Source of the DNA: an uncultured Lachnospiraceae bacterium
Lineage (GTDB): Bacteria; Bacillota; Clostridia; Lachnospirales; Lachnospiraceae
Direction: 5' to 3'
Assembly (NCBI GenBank): GCA_910587765.1
Contig: CAJUNR010000005.1
Coordinates: 1-64,000, forward strand
Length of the DNA: 64,000 nt
Both the position numbers and the translations under genes were made by a program. This document shows positions 33,902 through 42,578 of this stretch, piece by piece (the stretch's first letter is position 1; the number at the start of each line of letters is the position of its first letter). The notes beneath the pieces are model-generated. The model saw only the letters and a program-made list of their open reading frames with translations. It had not been told where the DNA came from and did no database searches.

Positions 33902-34893
33902 CCCTGTTTCTCGTTTTTTTGAGGGGGTTCCAGAAGGTTCCCGTCCGGGTCAAGAAGCCCAAATTCCAGCTTTTTCACGCGGTACTGAATATCTTCCAGA
34001 AGTTTCCTGTTGGCGGAGATGATATCCGCCTGCAGCCCCAGCATGAAGGTCTGCACACCGATGACGATCAGCATCGAAGCGAGGATCAGGGACTGGACGT
34101 GGCCGCCTCCCTGTCCCTGCAAATAATAATACACAAAGCGGACGCCGATCGCCCCGCCGCCCAGCAGCGCCGCCATTCCCAGCAGTACGAACGACTGCAT
34201 CGGTTTATACATGAGAACCGCTCTCAGGATCGTCAGCATGGATTTCTTAACGTAATCATAAATGCTGCCCATCAGCCGGGATTCCCTCAGATTCGGATTC
34301 GTATGAATCGGAACCGAGGTGATCGCCATCTTGTTGCGGCCCGCCTGCACGATCGTCTCCAGCGTATAAGTATATTCGTTGTGCACGTTCATGCGCATCG
34401 CCGCCTTGCGGCTGTAGGCGCGGAAGCCGCTGGGCGCGTCCGGAATATCGGTCCGGGACGCGATCCGCACCACCTTGCTTCCGAAGCGCTGAAGCTTCTT
34501 TTTTATATAGGAAAAATGTTCGATCTCGTCGATCGGCCGCTCTCCAATCACGATGTCCGCTTCCCGGTCGAGAATCGGCCGGATCAGCTTCTCGATGTCC
34601 GCGCCGCAGTACTGATTGTCCGCATCCGTATTGACGATAATATCCGCCCCGTGGCGGAGCGCCAGATCGAGCCCTGCCAGAAAGCCTTTGGCAAGCCCCA
34701 GATTCCGCTTGAAATGGACGACGTAATGGACGCCCCACTCCAGAGCGATCCGCTCCGTGTCGTCGCTGCTGCCGTCGTTGATGATCAGATATTCGATCTC
34801 GTCGATCCCGTCCAGCTCCTTCGGCAGATCATTCAGCGCAATCTCCAGCGTATCCGCCTCGTTATAGCACGGAATCTGAATAATCAATTTCAT
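33898..34893 (-). CDS. GT2 family glycosyltransferase, polyprenyl-phosphate type, with C-terminal membrane segments
   Basis: The 331-residue protein has a GT-A catalytic domain: IIQIPCYNEADTLEIAL at the start, YLIINDGSSDDTERIA, and VNTDADNQYCGADIEKL with the metal-binding DAD near residue 92. An acceptor region with DAPSGFRAYSRKAAMRM follows. Two membrane segments (SFVLLGMAALLGGGAIGV and LILASMLIVIGVQTFMLGL) and a short charged tail close the protein. This matches dolichyl- or undecaprenyl-phosphate sugar transferases, which make lipid-linked sugar donors for GT-C enzymes. It overlaps the preceding GT2 gene by about 32 bp and is last in the five-gene operon. Confidence 0.88.
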   Translation of the reverse strand: MKLIIQIPCYNEADTLEIALNDLPKELDGIDEIEYLIINDGSSDDTERIALEWGVHYVVHFKRNLGLAKGFLAGLDLALRHGADIIVNTDADNQYCGADIEKLIRPILDREADIVIGERPIDEIEHFSYIKKKLQRFGSKVVRIASRTDIPDAPSGFRAYSRKAAMRMNVHNEYTYTLETIVQAGRNKMAITSVPIHTNPNLRESRLMGSIYDYVKKSMLTILRAVLMYKPMQSFVLLGMAALLGGGAIGVRFVYYYLQGQGGGHVQSLILASMLIVIGVQTFMLGLQADIISANRKLLEDIQYRVKKLEFGLLDPDGNLLEPPQKNEKQG

Positions 34894-36049
34894 CTGTGTT
34901 CCTCCCGCTGTCTCTCATCTTCCGTCCGATCTTGCCCCTGCGCTCCAACTGCGCCAGCCACCGGATACGTACCGCCGCCGCCTCTCCCGCGTTCAATAGC
35001 CGGCTGACCAGGGACGCGCCGCCGATCCCGGTACTCTGCAGAGCGTCGCAGACCAGACGCCGTCTGTAGGCATGTTTACCGAGATGCCGCAGACAGCTCA
35101 TCTGCTCCCGGTAACGGCTGGACTCCAGATAGGTCCGCACCTTTCTCCGGTAAGCCCTTTTCTCCGGGCCGGAGTCCGGTTCGTTCTGAAGCGCCTCCAC
35201 GTAATGCTCGCACATCCGTATTTTCCGATAGCTGTCCAGAATCCCCCGGTCGGAGATTCTGCGCTCCAGATAGCCCATCACATACGCGTCCTGCCGTCCG
35301 AACCGTTCTCCCAGATCCGGGATAAACCGTCTCTTATGGGAGCGGGAAGTCTCGTTCACCGTCCAGTAATAGCCGATCCGGCCGGCCGTCACGACCGTCC
35401 CGGCGTGACAGAGCGCTTCCGTCACGAAGAGCCAGTCGTCCTCATAGTCCACAAAGCTGCGGAAGCGCATCCCGTGCGCTTTCAGAAAATCCCTGCGGAA
35501 GACGCATTTCCAGAGCGTACCGTACAGATAATGCTCCCTTTTATAAAAAGGAAATTCGTATCCCCGGAACAGAATCGGATAGAGGACGGCTTCCAGAACC
35601 GCTTCCCCGCGGAAACATCCGTCCGTCACCGATTCGTAGCGGCTCTTCTCCCCGTTGATCCGCCTGCCGGTGCTGCAGACGCCGATCTGCGCCTCCGCTT
35701 CCTCCATGCGCCGGATCAGGATATCGTACATCAATTCGTCCACCTCGTCGTCCTGATCGCAGAAGCACAGATACGTCCCGCCTGCGGCGTCCAGCCCCAG
35801 ATTCCTCGCGGATACGATTCCTCCGTTTTCTTTTCGTATGTATCGGATCCGGGGATCCTTCCGTTCGTATTCCCGGCAGATCTCCCCGCTGCCGTCTGCG
35901 GAACCATCGTCAATCAGCAGCAGCTCCAGATTTTCATACCGGGAATTTCTTATACTTTCCAGCGTTTCCCTCAGCCAGGCCGCGCCGTTGTACACCGGCA
36001 CGATCACGCTGAGCAGAGGCCGCCGGTTCTCCCTGAACTTCTCCGTCAT
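34862..36049 (-). CDS. GT2 family glycosyltransferase
   Basis: The protein of about 395 residues opens with LLSVIVPVYNGAAWLRETLE, LLLIDDGSADGSGEICREY and NGGIVSARNLGLDAAGG, then CFCDQDDEVDELMYDIL with the DQDD metal motif. This is a typical GT-A family 2 enzyme that transfers a sugar from a nucleotide donor on the cytoplasmic side. The remaining 280 residues are the variable acceptor part, with DYEDDWLFVTEAL. The start at 36049 overlaps the stop of the GT-C-like gene (ATGA) behind GGGGAGAAG. The longer upstream frame lies inside that gene and is rejected. No sugar specificity can be read. Confidence 0.87.
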   Translation of the reverse strand: MTEKFRENRRPLLSVIVPVYNGAAWLRETLESIRNSRYENLELLLIDDGSADGSGEICREYERKDPRIRYIRKENGGIVSARNLGLDAAGGTYLCFCDQDDEVDELMYDILIRRMEEAEAQIGVCSTGRRINGEKSRYESVTDGCFRGEAVLEAVLYPILFRGYEFPFYKREHYLYGTLWKCVFRRDFLKAHGMRFRSFVDYEDDWLFVTEALCHAGTVVTAGRIGYYWTVNETSRSHKRRFIPDLGERFGRQDAYVMGYLERRISDRGILDSYRKIRMCEHYVEALQNEPDSGPEKRAYRRKVRTYLESSRYREQMSCLRHLGKHAYRRRLVCDALQSTGIGGASLVSRLLNAGEAAAVRIRWLAQLERRGKIGRKMRDSGRNTDEIDYSDSVL

Positions 36050-38184
36050 TCTTCTCCCCGCCGTTCCTTCAGTCTTCTCTCCAGCTCCATGCCCCGGGGA
36101 ACGACCAGCGCGAAGCGGTGCGTCTCCGCAACCGTCGCACATTTTTCCTGAATCTCGGGACTATTGCCGTAGCTTTTGCTCATAACGAAGAAGGCGTCCT
36201 CTTCATAGGGCGCTTCCGCCGCGTTCGTCATCGTTACCGGCTGATCCTGAAGGATAAACTGAATGGTTTCCGCCCAGAGCGCCTGTTCCTGATCCGCCAG
36301 ATAATAGACATCCGCTTCCCTTTCCGTGTCCAGCGTCATAATCCACGAGGTGATCGACGGCATGTTCTGAGCCTGTTTGAGATTCACCGGGATCGTATAT
36401 TTATCCGTAATCACCCTCCCCAGATACGTCCACGCAATGACCGGCAGCAGCAGGCACAGCAGCGCTCTCGCCGTCACAAATTTCACATTGCGCAGTTTTC
36501 CCGAGAACGCTTTCAAACCCAGCAGGAAAGCCGCGGACATTGGCAGTACGTATTCCGAAAGCTGCCGCACCTTTCCCACCGGGACCTCCCAGTTCCAGAA
36601 CACGCGCCCGAACATCACACAGTGTCCCAGTTCAAACTCCGTCCGCTGCACTTCGTTCAGCACATACTGGCACAGCGCCCCCGCCGCCAGATACAGCGCC
36701 AGACAGATCAGCGCCGTCCGCAGCCAGTGCCGGTCTTCCAGCAGGCAGTAAAAGCCATAGACGATCAGGATCCCCGCCACGAATTCATTGTAACGGCCGT
36801 TCACCAGATCGTCCACCTTGTACAGGCCCTCTTTATAAATGGCGCACACCAGGAAGGAACCGGTGCAGGAAAGGAGCACGCCCAGCTTCCAGACATCCTC
36901 CCGCCGATGCTCCGCCATCACGCGCACGCCCGCGTATTCTTTCCGGCGCAGCCAGGCGGCCGCGCGCCGCGCGCCGTCCACCGTCATCCAGAACAGGTGC
37001 TTCAGCAAATCCCCCATACCCCAGCAGATGACCAGCCCCGTAGCCGCCGCCAGATAGAACCATTTTCCGATAATGCTGATCAGCAGCCTGAGGATTCCTT
37101 TTAACGTGAGCAGCCGCTGCAGCTTGCCCCACTGGCCGGCGAAATCGTTGTTGGTGATCCGCCCTGCCAGATCCCCGTCCGCCGCGCCGCCGCCCGACAG
37201 CGCAGCGTACAGCACCGCTCCGACCACGAGCGCGGCGCCGGCAAGATACAAAAGCTCCCGGCGCCTGCCCTTCTCCAGAAGATAGAGGACGGCCAGCAGA
37301 AACGCGCATCCGAGCAGCAGCGCCAGCGTTTTCGGCGTACCTATGTAAGAAAGCGTCTTTCCCAGATCCGCGGGAGGCCTGCCCATATAGAAATCATTCT
37401 GCAGCTTACCCTTGATCATGCCGTGCGCCATGCTGCACGCGCAGAGGCTGCCGAAAAATGCCGCCGTGTGCCTCAGCCGGTTCATTCCGTTCAGCCTCAT
37501 GTACAGGACAATCAGAACGGCCGCGATCACCTCCGCCACGGCCCGCTGATGAATCGTGTAGAGATAGAACGCCGACAGCGCCAGGCACATATGGTTCCCG
37601 ACGCCGGGACGGTCGATGCAGTACATCAGCACGGAGAGAAAGACCCAGAAGAAGAAATACAGCGCGTTCTCGGTCCATGTAATATGCGAATAGACGATGT
37701 TGCTGGAATAAATGATCACCGTAAAACAGACCGCGCTCCGCAGCACCCAGTGCATCCGCTCCATATAACGCCTGCAGATCCGGCACGCCAGAAGATAGCT
37801 GCCCGCCAGCATCACGACATTCAGAAACGCCGCCGACTGGTACAGTTCCCGCCAGCTCCAGCCGCACCACCGGTACAGAAGCCGCAGAGGAACCAGCAGA
37901 ACCCCGTACCCATAGGAATAATAGGGCGTATAGCTGGTCACAGAAGACCAGTCCGTTCCCATCAGGAAGGCGCTGCCCGCCCAGTATCCGTATTCGTCAT
38001 CATACAGGATCGGCATCCAGATCTCCGACAGGCGGTAGGTACCGATCCAGAAGATCAGCCCAAGGAACAGGCACTGCAGAACCTGCTCCCTGTGAGCCGA
38101 CAAGTACCGCAGAGGATGGATCTCTCCCCGGCTGAGCCGGAATCCCTTTGTCATATTCTGTATCTTCACGGTATTGCTTTTCAT
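36046..38184 (-). CDS. polytopic membrane protein, GT-C-type glycosyltransferase candidate
   Basis: The 712-residue protein has about twelve hydrophobic segments. The first extracytoplasmic loop reads ILYDDEYGYWAGSAFL, and the acidic DDE pair there is the kind of catalytic motif GT-C enzymes carry. Later features are YSSNIVYSHITWTENALYF and a soluble C-terminal part (about 620-712) ending in charged residues. GT-C enzymes take sugars from polyprenyl-phosphate donors and act outside the membrane. The neighbouring polyprenyl-phosphate-type GT2 would supply such a donor. Family membership is inferred from topology and motif, not from a match. Confidence 0.7.
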   Translation of the reverse strand: MKSNTVKIQNMTKGFRLSRGEIHPLRYLSAHREQVLQCLFLGLIFWIGTYRLSEIWMPILYDDEYGYWAGSAFLMGTDWSSVTSYTPYYSYGYGVLLVPLRLLYRWCGWSWRELYQSAAFLNVVMLAGSYLLACRICRRYMERMHWVLRSAVCFTVIIYSSNIVYSHITWTENALYFFFWVFLSVLMYCIDRPGVGNHMCLALSAFYLYTIHQRAVAEVIAAVLIVLYMRLNGMNRLRHTAAFFGSLCACSMAHGMIKGKLQNDFYMGRPPADLGKTLSYIGTPKTLALLLGCAFLLAVLYLLEKGRRRELLYLAGAALVVGAVLYAALSGGGAADGDLAGRITNNDFAGQWGKLQRLLTLKGILRLLISIIGKWFYLAAATGLVICWGMGDLLKHLFWMTVDGARRAAAWLRRKEYAGVRVMAEHRREDVWKLGVLLSCTGSFLVCAIYKEGLYKVDDLVNGRYNEFVAGILIVYGFYCLLEDRHWLRTALICLALYLAAGALCQYVLNEVQRTEFELGHCVMFGRVFWNWEVPVGKVRQLSEYVLPMSAAFLLGLKAFSGKLRNVKFVTARALLCLLLPVIAWTYLGRVITDKYTIPVNLKQAQNMPSITSWIMTLDTEREADVYYLADQEQALWAETIQFILQDQPVTMTNAAEAPYEEDAFFVMSKSYGNSPEIQEKCATVAETHRFALVVPRGMELERRLKERRGEE

Positions 38185-38233
38185 CCTCTCTCATTTCATA
38201 ATCCGTATCAGGGAAACGCTGATCATCGTTTCC

Positions 38234-39196
38234 TTAGATCATAACACCAATCAGATATTTTAGCAATTCCCTTTTCCTGTCAACCGCCCTGCCGCGAAGC
38301 TTCCACTCGAACAGCAGCCAGTGCAGGAACATGCCGGCGGCCAGACGGCGGTTGGCCGGCCGGTACCCCCTCTCTACAAAATACTTGAGACGCTCCGACT
38401 GCGCCTCTAAATTACAGACCGCCCTTTCAGGGGTCAGCCGGCGCGACGTCAGGCTCTCTCCCCTCCTCCGGTAGAGATACAGCTTCTGCCGCGTCACCGC
38501 GATCCGCTCCGCCTCCGCCGCCAGCAGATGGCTGACGTACACGTCCTCATGGATTCTCCCTTCCGGAAATACGCCTCCGCCCTCCCGGCCGGCCAAAAGA
38601 CTTCTGTGGTACAGTTTGTTCCAGACGACGGTCTCCAGACGCTTCCTCTTCCCGTGCCATTCCCGCAGCATCCGGTCGGACGTCAGACAAATGCTGTCTT
38701 TCCCGCGCCGCTCCGGCTGCGCCCGGCCGGCCGACGGACGGACACCGTTTCCACGCATGCGCTCCCAGCACCGCGGCGCCCGGCGGCCGTCTCCGCGCGC
38801 TTCCTCCGCGGCTTTCAGCTCCGCCCGGCTGCGCCCGTAGCCGCACGCCGCTATCTGCGCGCCGTATGTGCGAATCAAGCCATACAGATACTCGATATAG
38901 AATGGAGAGACCAGATCATCCGCGTCCACAAACGCGATGTATTCCCCCTTCGCCAGACGAAGACCGGTATTTCTCGCCCCCGAAAGTCCCCGGTTCTCCT
39001 GATGCACCGCCCGCACCCGCGGATCCCGTTCGGCATATCCGTCGCACATCCGGGGGCATCCGTCCCGCGAACCGTCGTCGATCAGGAGAATCTCCAGATG
39101 GTCGTACGTCTGAGCCAGCAGACTCTGCACGCACTCGTCCAGATACTCCTCCACCTGATAGACCGGCACGATGACGCTAATCAGTAAAGAATCCAT
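38234..39196 (-). CDS. GT2 family glycosyltransferase
   Basis: This GT-A enzyme of about 320 residues has LISVIVPVYQVEEYLDECVQ, LLIDDGSRDGCPRMCDGY, NRGLSGARNTGLRLAKGEYI and FVDADDLVSPFYIEYL with the DADD metal site. The middle region is unusually arginine-rich (RGDGRRAPRCWERMRGNG), apparently an insertion of GC-rich sequence. VVWNKLYHRSLLAG and IHEDVYVSHLL belong to the acceptor half. The start at 39196 overlaps the GT4 gene by 20 bp. It resembles capsule/EPS family transferases; donor and acceptor are unknown. Confidence 0.87.
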   Translation of the reverse strand: MDSLLISVIVPVYQVEEYLDECVQSLLAQTYDHLEILLIDDGSRDGCPRMCDGYAERDPRVRAVHQENRGLSGARNTGLRLAKGEYIAFVDADDLVSPFYIEYLYGLIRTYGAQIAACGYGRSRAELKAAEEARGDGRRAPRCWERMRGNGVRPSAGRAQPERRGKDSICLTSDRMLREWHGKRKRLETVVWNKLYHRSLLAGREGGGVFPEGRIHEDVYVSHLLAAEAERIAVTRQKLYLYRRRGESLTSRRLTPERAVCNLEAQSERLKYFVERGYRPANRRLAAGMFLHWLLFEWKLRGRAVDRKRELLKYLIGVMI

Positions 39197-40319
39197 CCAC
39201 CACTTCCCCCATACGCTCCCACGAGAAGCGATACGCCTCCCTGCGGATCTGTTCCTCAAATTCCGCCTGTCTCTCTTCCTCATAGAACCGGCAGACGGCG
39301 TCTGCGAGCGCTTCCGGGTTCCGCGGCTCCACGACGTACCCGGTCCTGCCGTCCTCCACGACTTCCGGCAGGCCGCCGACGTCCGTCACGATGACCGGCT
39401 TTGTGAAGCCGAAAGCAATCTGCACGATTCCGCTCTGGGTCGCCGACTCATACGGCAGCACCGTCAGATCACAGGCGGCAAAGTACTTCTCTACCTCCCG
39501 GTCCGGGATGTAGCCATCCACAAGCTGCACCAGCTCCCCGATTCCCAGCTCGCCGATCAGTTTCACATAGCTCTCCTTATCCGAGTCGAAATCGCCCACC
39601 ACCATCAGCCGTACTCCGCCCAGCCGCGCGGCGATCAAAGGCATGGCCCGCAGCAGATGCCGAAGCCCCTTGTACTCCCGCACAAAACCGAAGAAGAGCA
39701 GCAGCTTCGTCCCGGGAGCGATCTGCAGCCGCTCCCGCGCGGCTTCCCGGCCCAGATGCTCGAACAGGAACATGTTGTAGGTGGGATGAGGCGTCACCCG
39801 ATAGTCCGGAGCCGCCAGTATGCTCTCCAGCTCCCGTCCCTCCTCCCGGGCATGCACGATGAAATGCCTGCCTCTTTTCAGCACCATGCGCGTCAGCATC
39901 CGGTCCAGCGGAAAACGCTCATGCGGAAAAACGTTGTGGCAGACGAAAACCAGATTCTGCCGGCCCATGAACTGCTCCAGCAGCCGGTAGCAGGGCGCGA
40001 AATAAGGATGCCACCACTGAATAATCACCATATCCGGCTTCTGTCTGCGGATCTGCCGCGCGGTGCGGATGATGTTGAAAGGGTTGGCGGTATGGAGCAG
40101 ATAACGGGCTTTCTCCACCCGGAAGCTGTCGTTTTTATAATCTTTCTGTTCCCGGCGGAAGAGCAGGCGCGGATACTGCATCTTATACGTGATCATATCC
40201 ACCTCATGTCTCCCCGCCAGCTCCCGGTACATCATCCCCGTATAATGGGAGATGCCGCCTTTATACGGATAGACGGGGCCGATGAGAACGATTTTTTTCT
40301 TTTTCCTGGGACTGTGCAA
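39177..40319 (-). CDS. GT4 family glycosyltransferase
   Basis: The 380-residue GT-B enzyme has an N-terminal KIVLIGPVYPYKGGISHYTG loop. Its C-terminal Rossmann half contains LLLFFGFVREYKGLRHLLRA, LMVVGDFDSDKESY, and VLPYESATQSGIVQIAFGF with GKPVIVTDVGG-like residues, the E-x7-E-type nucleotide sugar site of family 4. PDMVIIQWWHPYFAP lies in the N domain. The start codon is TTG at 40319, supported by AAGGAGG nine bases upstream. It is the first gene of the glycosyltransferase operon that runs to 33898. Confidence 0.88.
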   Translation of the reverse strand: MHSPRKKKKIVLIGPVYPYKGGISHYTGMMYRELAGRHEVDMITYKMQYPRLLFRREQKDYKNDSFRVEKARYLLHTANPFNIIRTARQIRRQKPDMVIIQWWHPYFAPCYRLLEQFMGRQNLVFVCHNVFPHERFPLDRMLTRMVLKRGRHFIVHAREEGRELESILAAPDYRVTPHPTYNMFLFEHLGREAARERLQIAPGTKLLLFFGFVREYKGLRHLLRAMPLIAARLGGVRLMVVGDFDSDKESYVKLIGELGIGELVQLVDGYIPDREVEKYFAACDLTVLPYESATQSGIVQIAFGFTKPVIVTDVGGLPEVVEDGRTGYVVEPRNPEALADAVCRFYEEERQAEFEEQIRREAYRFSWERMGEVVDGFFTD

Positions 40320-40357
40320 GGTTCTGTGCCTCCTTAAAATACGGTTGTATTTTTCTT

Positions 40358-40386
40358 ATTATAGACGTTTTTGGCCGCCGTGAAAA
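40358..40386 (-). promoter_or_regulatory. promoter of the glycosyltransferase operon
   Basis: Minus-strand TATAAT (40358-40363) is preceded at 17 bp by TTTTCA (40381-40386), about 40 bp ahead of the TTG start of the GT4 gene. Confidence 0.5.
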
Positions 40387-40560
40387 GATCTTTCGGCAAT
40401 CTTCCAGTAAATCGCAGAAGAAAATGTTACTTTTTACGCCTTGCCCCCAGGCATCACAAAATAAAATATTATATTCCCCTTTTTAATAACCTGTGTTAAA
40501 CTAAATAACAAGCATATCGCATGAATAAACGGCAAGTTCGGAACAGATGGAGGAAATTCT

Positions 40561-40905
40561 ATGATCTACATTAAGGCAGACGGTTCGGATTATAATTTTT
40601 TTAAGGAACTTGAAAATACTTATTCAGATGTAATTGTATCCAGCAGCAAAAATTTTGATGGAAGTGCAGAATTAATTGAAGTGTTTATTACGCTTTCCCC
40701 AGCAGTACTTTCAGCCCTGACGGTCATAATTACTCAAATTTTAAGCTATATGAAGTCAAAACATAATGATAATGCAAATAAGACGACTGAAATTCAACTT
40801 GAAAAAAAGCAGGCAGATGACGAATTTAAAATAATTATCAAATCTTCAGATATTGATGATCTTAATGAAACGATCGAAAAAGTTATATCACAAATTAAGA
40901 TGTAA
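40561..40905 (+). CDS. small EACC1-like protein of a possible conflict system
   Basis: The 114-residue protein begins with short beta-strand-like segments (MIYIKADGSDYNFFKEL, DVIVSSS). A hydrophobic helix (LIEVFITLSPAVLSALTVII) runs into a basic KSKHN stretch. A final strand-helix unit follows (FKIIIKSSDIDDLNETIEKV). This layout resembles the effector-associated constant component (EACC1) family described beside diverse effectors in bacterial conflict systems. The match is by pattern only. GGAGG precedes the ATG. It lies 10 bp ahead of a metallopeptidase gene, and both are markedly AT-rich compared with the GC-rich genes on each side and read on the opposite strand, which suggests lateral gain. 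Confidence 0.55.
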   Translation: MIYIKADGSDYNFFKELENTYSDVIVSSSKNFDGSAELIEVFITLSPAVLSALTVIITQILSYMKSKHNDNANKTTEIQLEKKQADDEFKIIIKSSDIDDLNETIEKVISQIKM

Positions 40906-40915
40906 GGGGAAATAA

Positions 40916-41938
40916 ATGGTTGACGAAAATTTGAAACGCATATTTCTCTCAAAGAGATTATTGCGTAACGACCCATTTAAGGATGTAACATGGATAAACG
41001 AATACTTTCCCTCGTGGATCAGTAACCTTGGAATACCTAACACCACTATTTTTTCCTGCAACACTCTGCAGAGAAGATGTAGTTGTTCCAGTGTCCGCGG
41101 AAAACAGATTATCCTTATGGATAATTATATCCTTGAATTATTTTTAATTTTTAATCAAATGCTGGAACAGGAAATTAACATTACACAGATAGAGATTTTA
41201 TTTTGTCAAATTATAAAAAATGCTTATTTTTCATTCAATAACATTAAATATGCAGCAATATATTGGAATTTAACAAATCATAAAATCATTAACAGTGAAA
41301 TAGTCGAAATTCGTCAAGTGACGAAATATTCTGAGCCACGATATATATATGTCCAACAAGCCTTTTTAGTTGCACATGAATTGATGCACAGCTTGTTTAA
41401 AGAATCACCGGATGAATTAAGGTTTCAAACAGAGATTATTGAAAACATATTGAACAAAATATTCGCAAGTGAATTTTCAGATATAATTTCGTCTTTTTCG
41501 GAGTCCAATAAGGAAGAATTCTGCTGTGACCATATTGCAGTTTATCTTGCAATGGACCTGTCTATCAATAGTTATAATAATTCTATAGAGAACTCATCTA
41601 CGGCAATTATGTTGGCATTGTGCCATCAATTTATTATTTTCCTGATCGATCAATGGATAGCCGGTAAGTTAGATTCCACACTTACAAATGTTGACAACTT
41701 CAGAATAACAATTGTAAGAAGTTATATCCGTAATTATGTAAAAAAATATCATCCTGGCAATCTGGCAGATGTAAATCTGTCTCTTGACAGAGCCTATAAT
41801 GTCTGGAAGCAAAAAATATTCGATACATTGATTGAATTTTTAATAGAACAAAACAGAAAACAACCTCAATACGAAAAATTGCATATTAATAATGATGATT
41901 TGCAGGCAATCAAAACAAAAATACGTTCATGCTTATGA
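40916..41938 (+). CDS. predicted zinc metallopeptidase (HExxH), effector candidate
   Basis: The 340-residue protein contains QAFLVAHELMHSLFKESPDE around residues 147-166; HELMH is an HExxH zinc site. About 45 residues later NKEEFCCDHIAVYLAM offers a glutamate or aspartate as third ligand, as in gluzincins. The N-terminal 140 residues include a cysteine-rich patch NTLQRRCSCSSVRGK and helical segments. No signal peptide or clear transmembrane anchor is present, so a cytoplasmic peptidase is likely. AAGGGGAAAT precedes the ATG, and the gene is coupled to the EACC1-like gene. A role as toxic effector of a defence or conflict module is inference. The cleavage target is unknown. Confidence 0.65.
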   Translation: MVDENLKRIFLSKRLLRNDPFKDVTWINEYFPSWISNLGIPNTTIFSCNTLQRRCSCSSVRGKQIILMDNYILELFLIFNQMLEQEINITQIEILFCQIIKNAYFSFNNIKYAAIYWNLTNHKIINSEIVEIRQVTKYSEPRYIYVQQAFLVAHELMHSLFKESPDELRFQTEIIENILNKIFASEFSDIISSFSESNKEEFCCDHIAVYLAMDLSINSYNNSIENSSTAIMLALCHQFIIFLIDQWIAGKLDSTLTNVDNFRITIVRSYIRNYVKKYHPGNLADVNLSLDRAYNVWKQKIFDTLIEFLIEQNRKQPQYEKLHINNDDLQAIKTKIRSCL

Positions 41939-41971
41939 AAACACCATGTCTCTGTCCATATCCCAAATTTA

Positions 41972-42268
41972 TCATACTGTCCTGACACATTTTTCATCAT
42001 AATCTTTCAGCAAATGATCGTGTGTCAGGAAAATCATACCTTCCATTTTCGCCTGGGCAATCAGTATCCTGTCAAATGGATCGTTGTGCGGCGGTGTATT
42101 TTCCGCACGCCTGAGACTTGTCACCGCTATCGCATGTTCTTTTGTAATCGGCAGGGAACGCATATCTGCCGTTTCACAGCATAAAGCGAGCAGTTGGAGG
42201 TTTTTCTCCGGCTGTCCCTGCATGAGCGTATATGCTTCCTGTAATAACGTCATTTTTCTTCCTCGCAT
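41972..42268 (-). pseudogene. PIN-domain (VapC-like) toxin remnant, 5' truncated
   Basis: The 98-codon frame carries the C-terminal half of a PIN nuclease: LPITKEHAIAVTSL, then the HNDPFDRILIAQA signature with two conserved aspartates, GMIFLTHDHLLKDY and a short end. The N-terminal LLDTH-type strand with the first catalytic aspartate is missing, and no antitoxin gene is found beside it. It is therefore unlikely to be an active ribonuclease. Upstream lies a group II intron fragment, so the region seems to be a graveyard of mobile and toxin-antitoxin DNA. Confidence 0.7.
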
Positions 42269-42344
42269 TCTTTCTACCGGCTAAAAGAATAGCATAATTT
42301 CGTCTAAAGATCAACATTACGGCATGTGTCTTCCATTGTTTCCA

Positions 42345-42466
42345 TTATGCACATACGTATTCTCTGACAGAGCCATCCATTGATCTCTTGTTCCCGGCTC
42401 TATCTTTCCCACCGCCGGGCGGATTCGGGACTTTCACCCGCTGGAAACGTGCGCCGCCGGGCGCAC
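42345..42466 (-). mobile_element. 5' fragment of a group IIC intron
   Basis: On the minus strand the fragment starts GTGCGCCCGGCGGCGCAC at 42466 and continues with GCGGGTGAAAGTCCCGAA, GAGCCGGGAACAAG and ATCAATGGATG, the order seen at the 5' end (domain I) of bacterial group IIC introns. It begins just after the terminator hairpin at 42475-42513; class C introns insert directly downstream of such hairpins. No domain V or reverse transcriptase follows, so only a dead 5' piece remains. The rest of the gap 42269-42344 shows nothing recognisable. Confidence 0.65.
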
Positions 42467-42474
42467 ATCGGAGA

Positions 42475-42513
42475 AGCCCCGGCCAGCAGACAATATGCCT
42501 GCCGGTCGGGGCT
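42475..42513 (-). terminator. terminator hairpin of the sugar-binding lipoprotein gene
   Basis: AGCCCCGGCCAGCAG pairs with CTGCCGGTCGGGGCT (two non-Watson-Crick positions). It lies about 65 bp past the stop codon, and its original T tract appears interrupted by the intron insertion. Confidence 0.65.
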
Positions 42514-42578
42514 TTAAGGATGTTGAGAATTGTGCCGCGAAGCACAGTCTCTATGTCAAATATAAGATAATAAGCATA

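Noticed and set aside
42345..42545. Short frames over the intron fragment on both strands
   Set aside because: They arise from the GC-rich RNA sequence of the intron 5' end and terminator, not from a protein gene.
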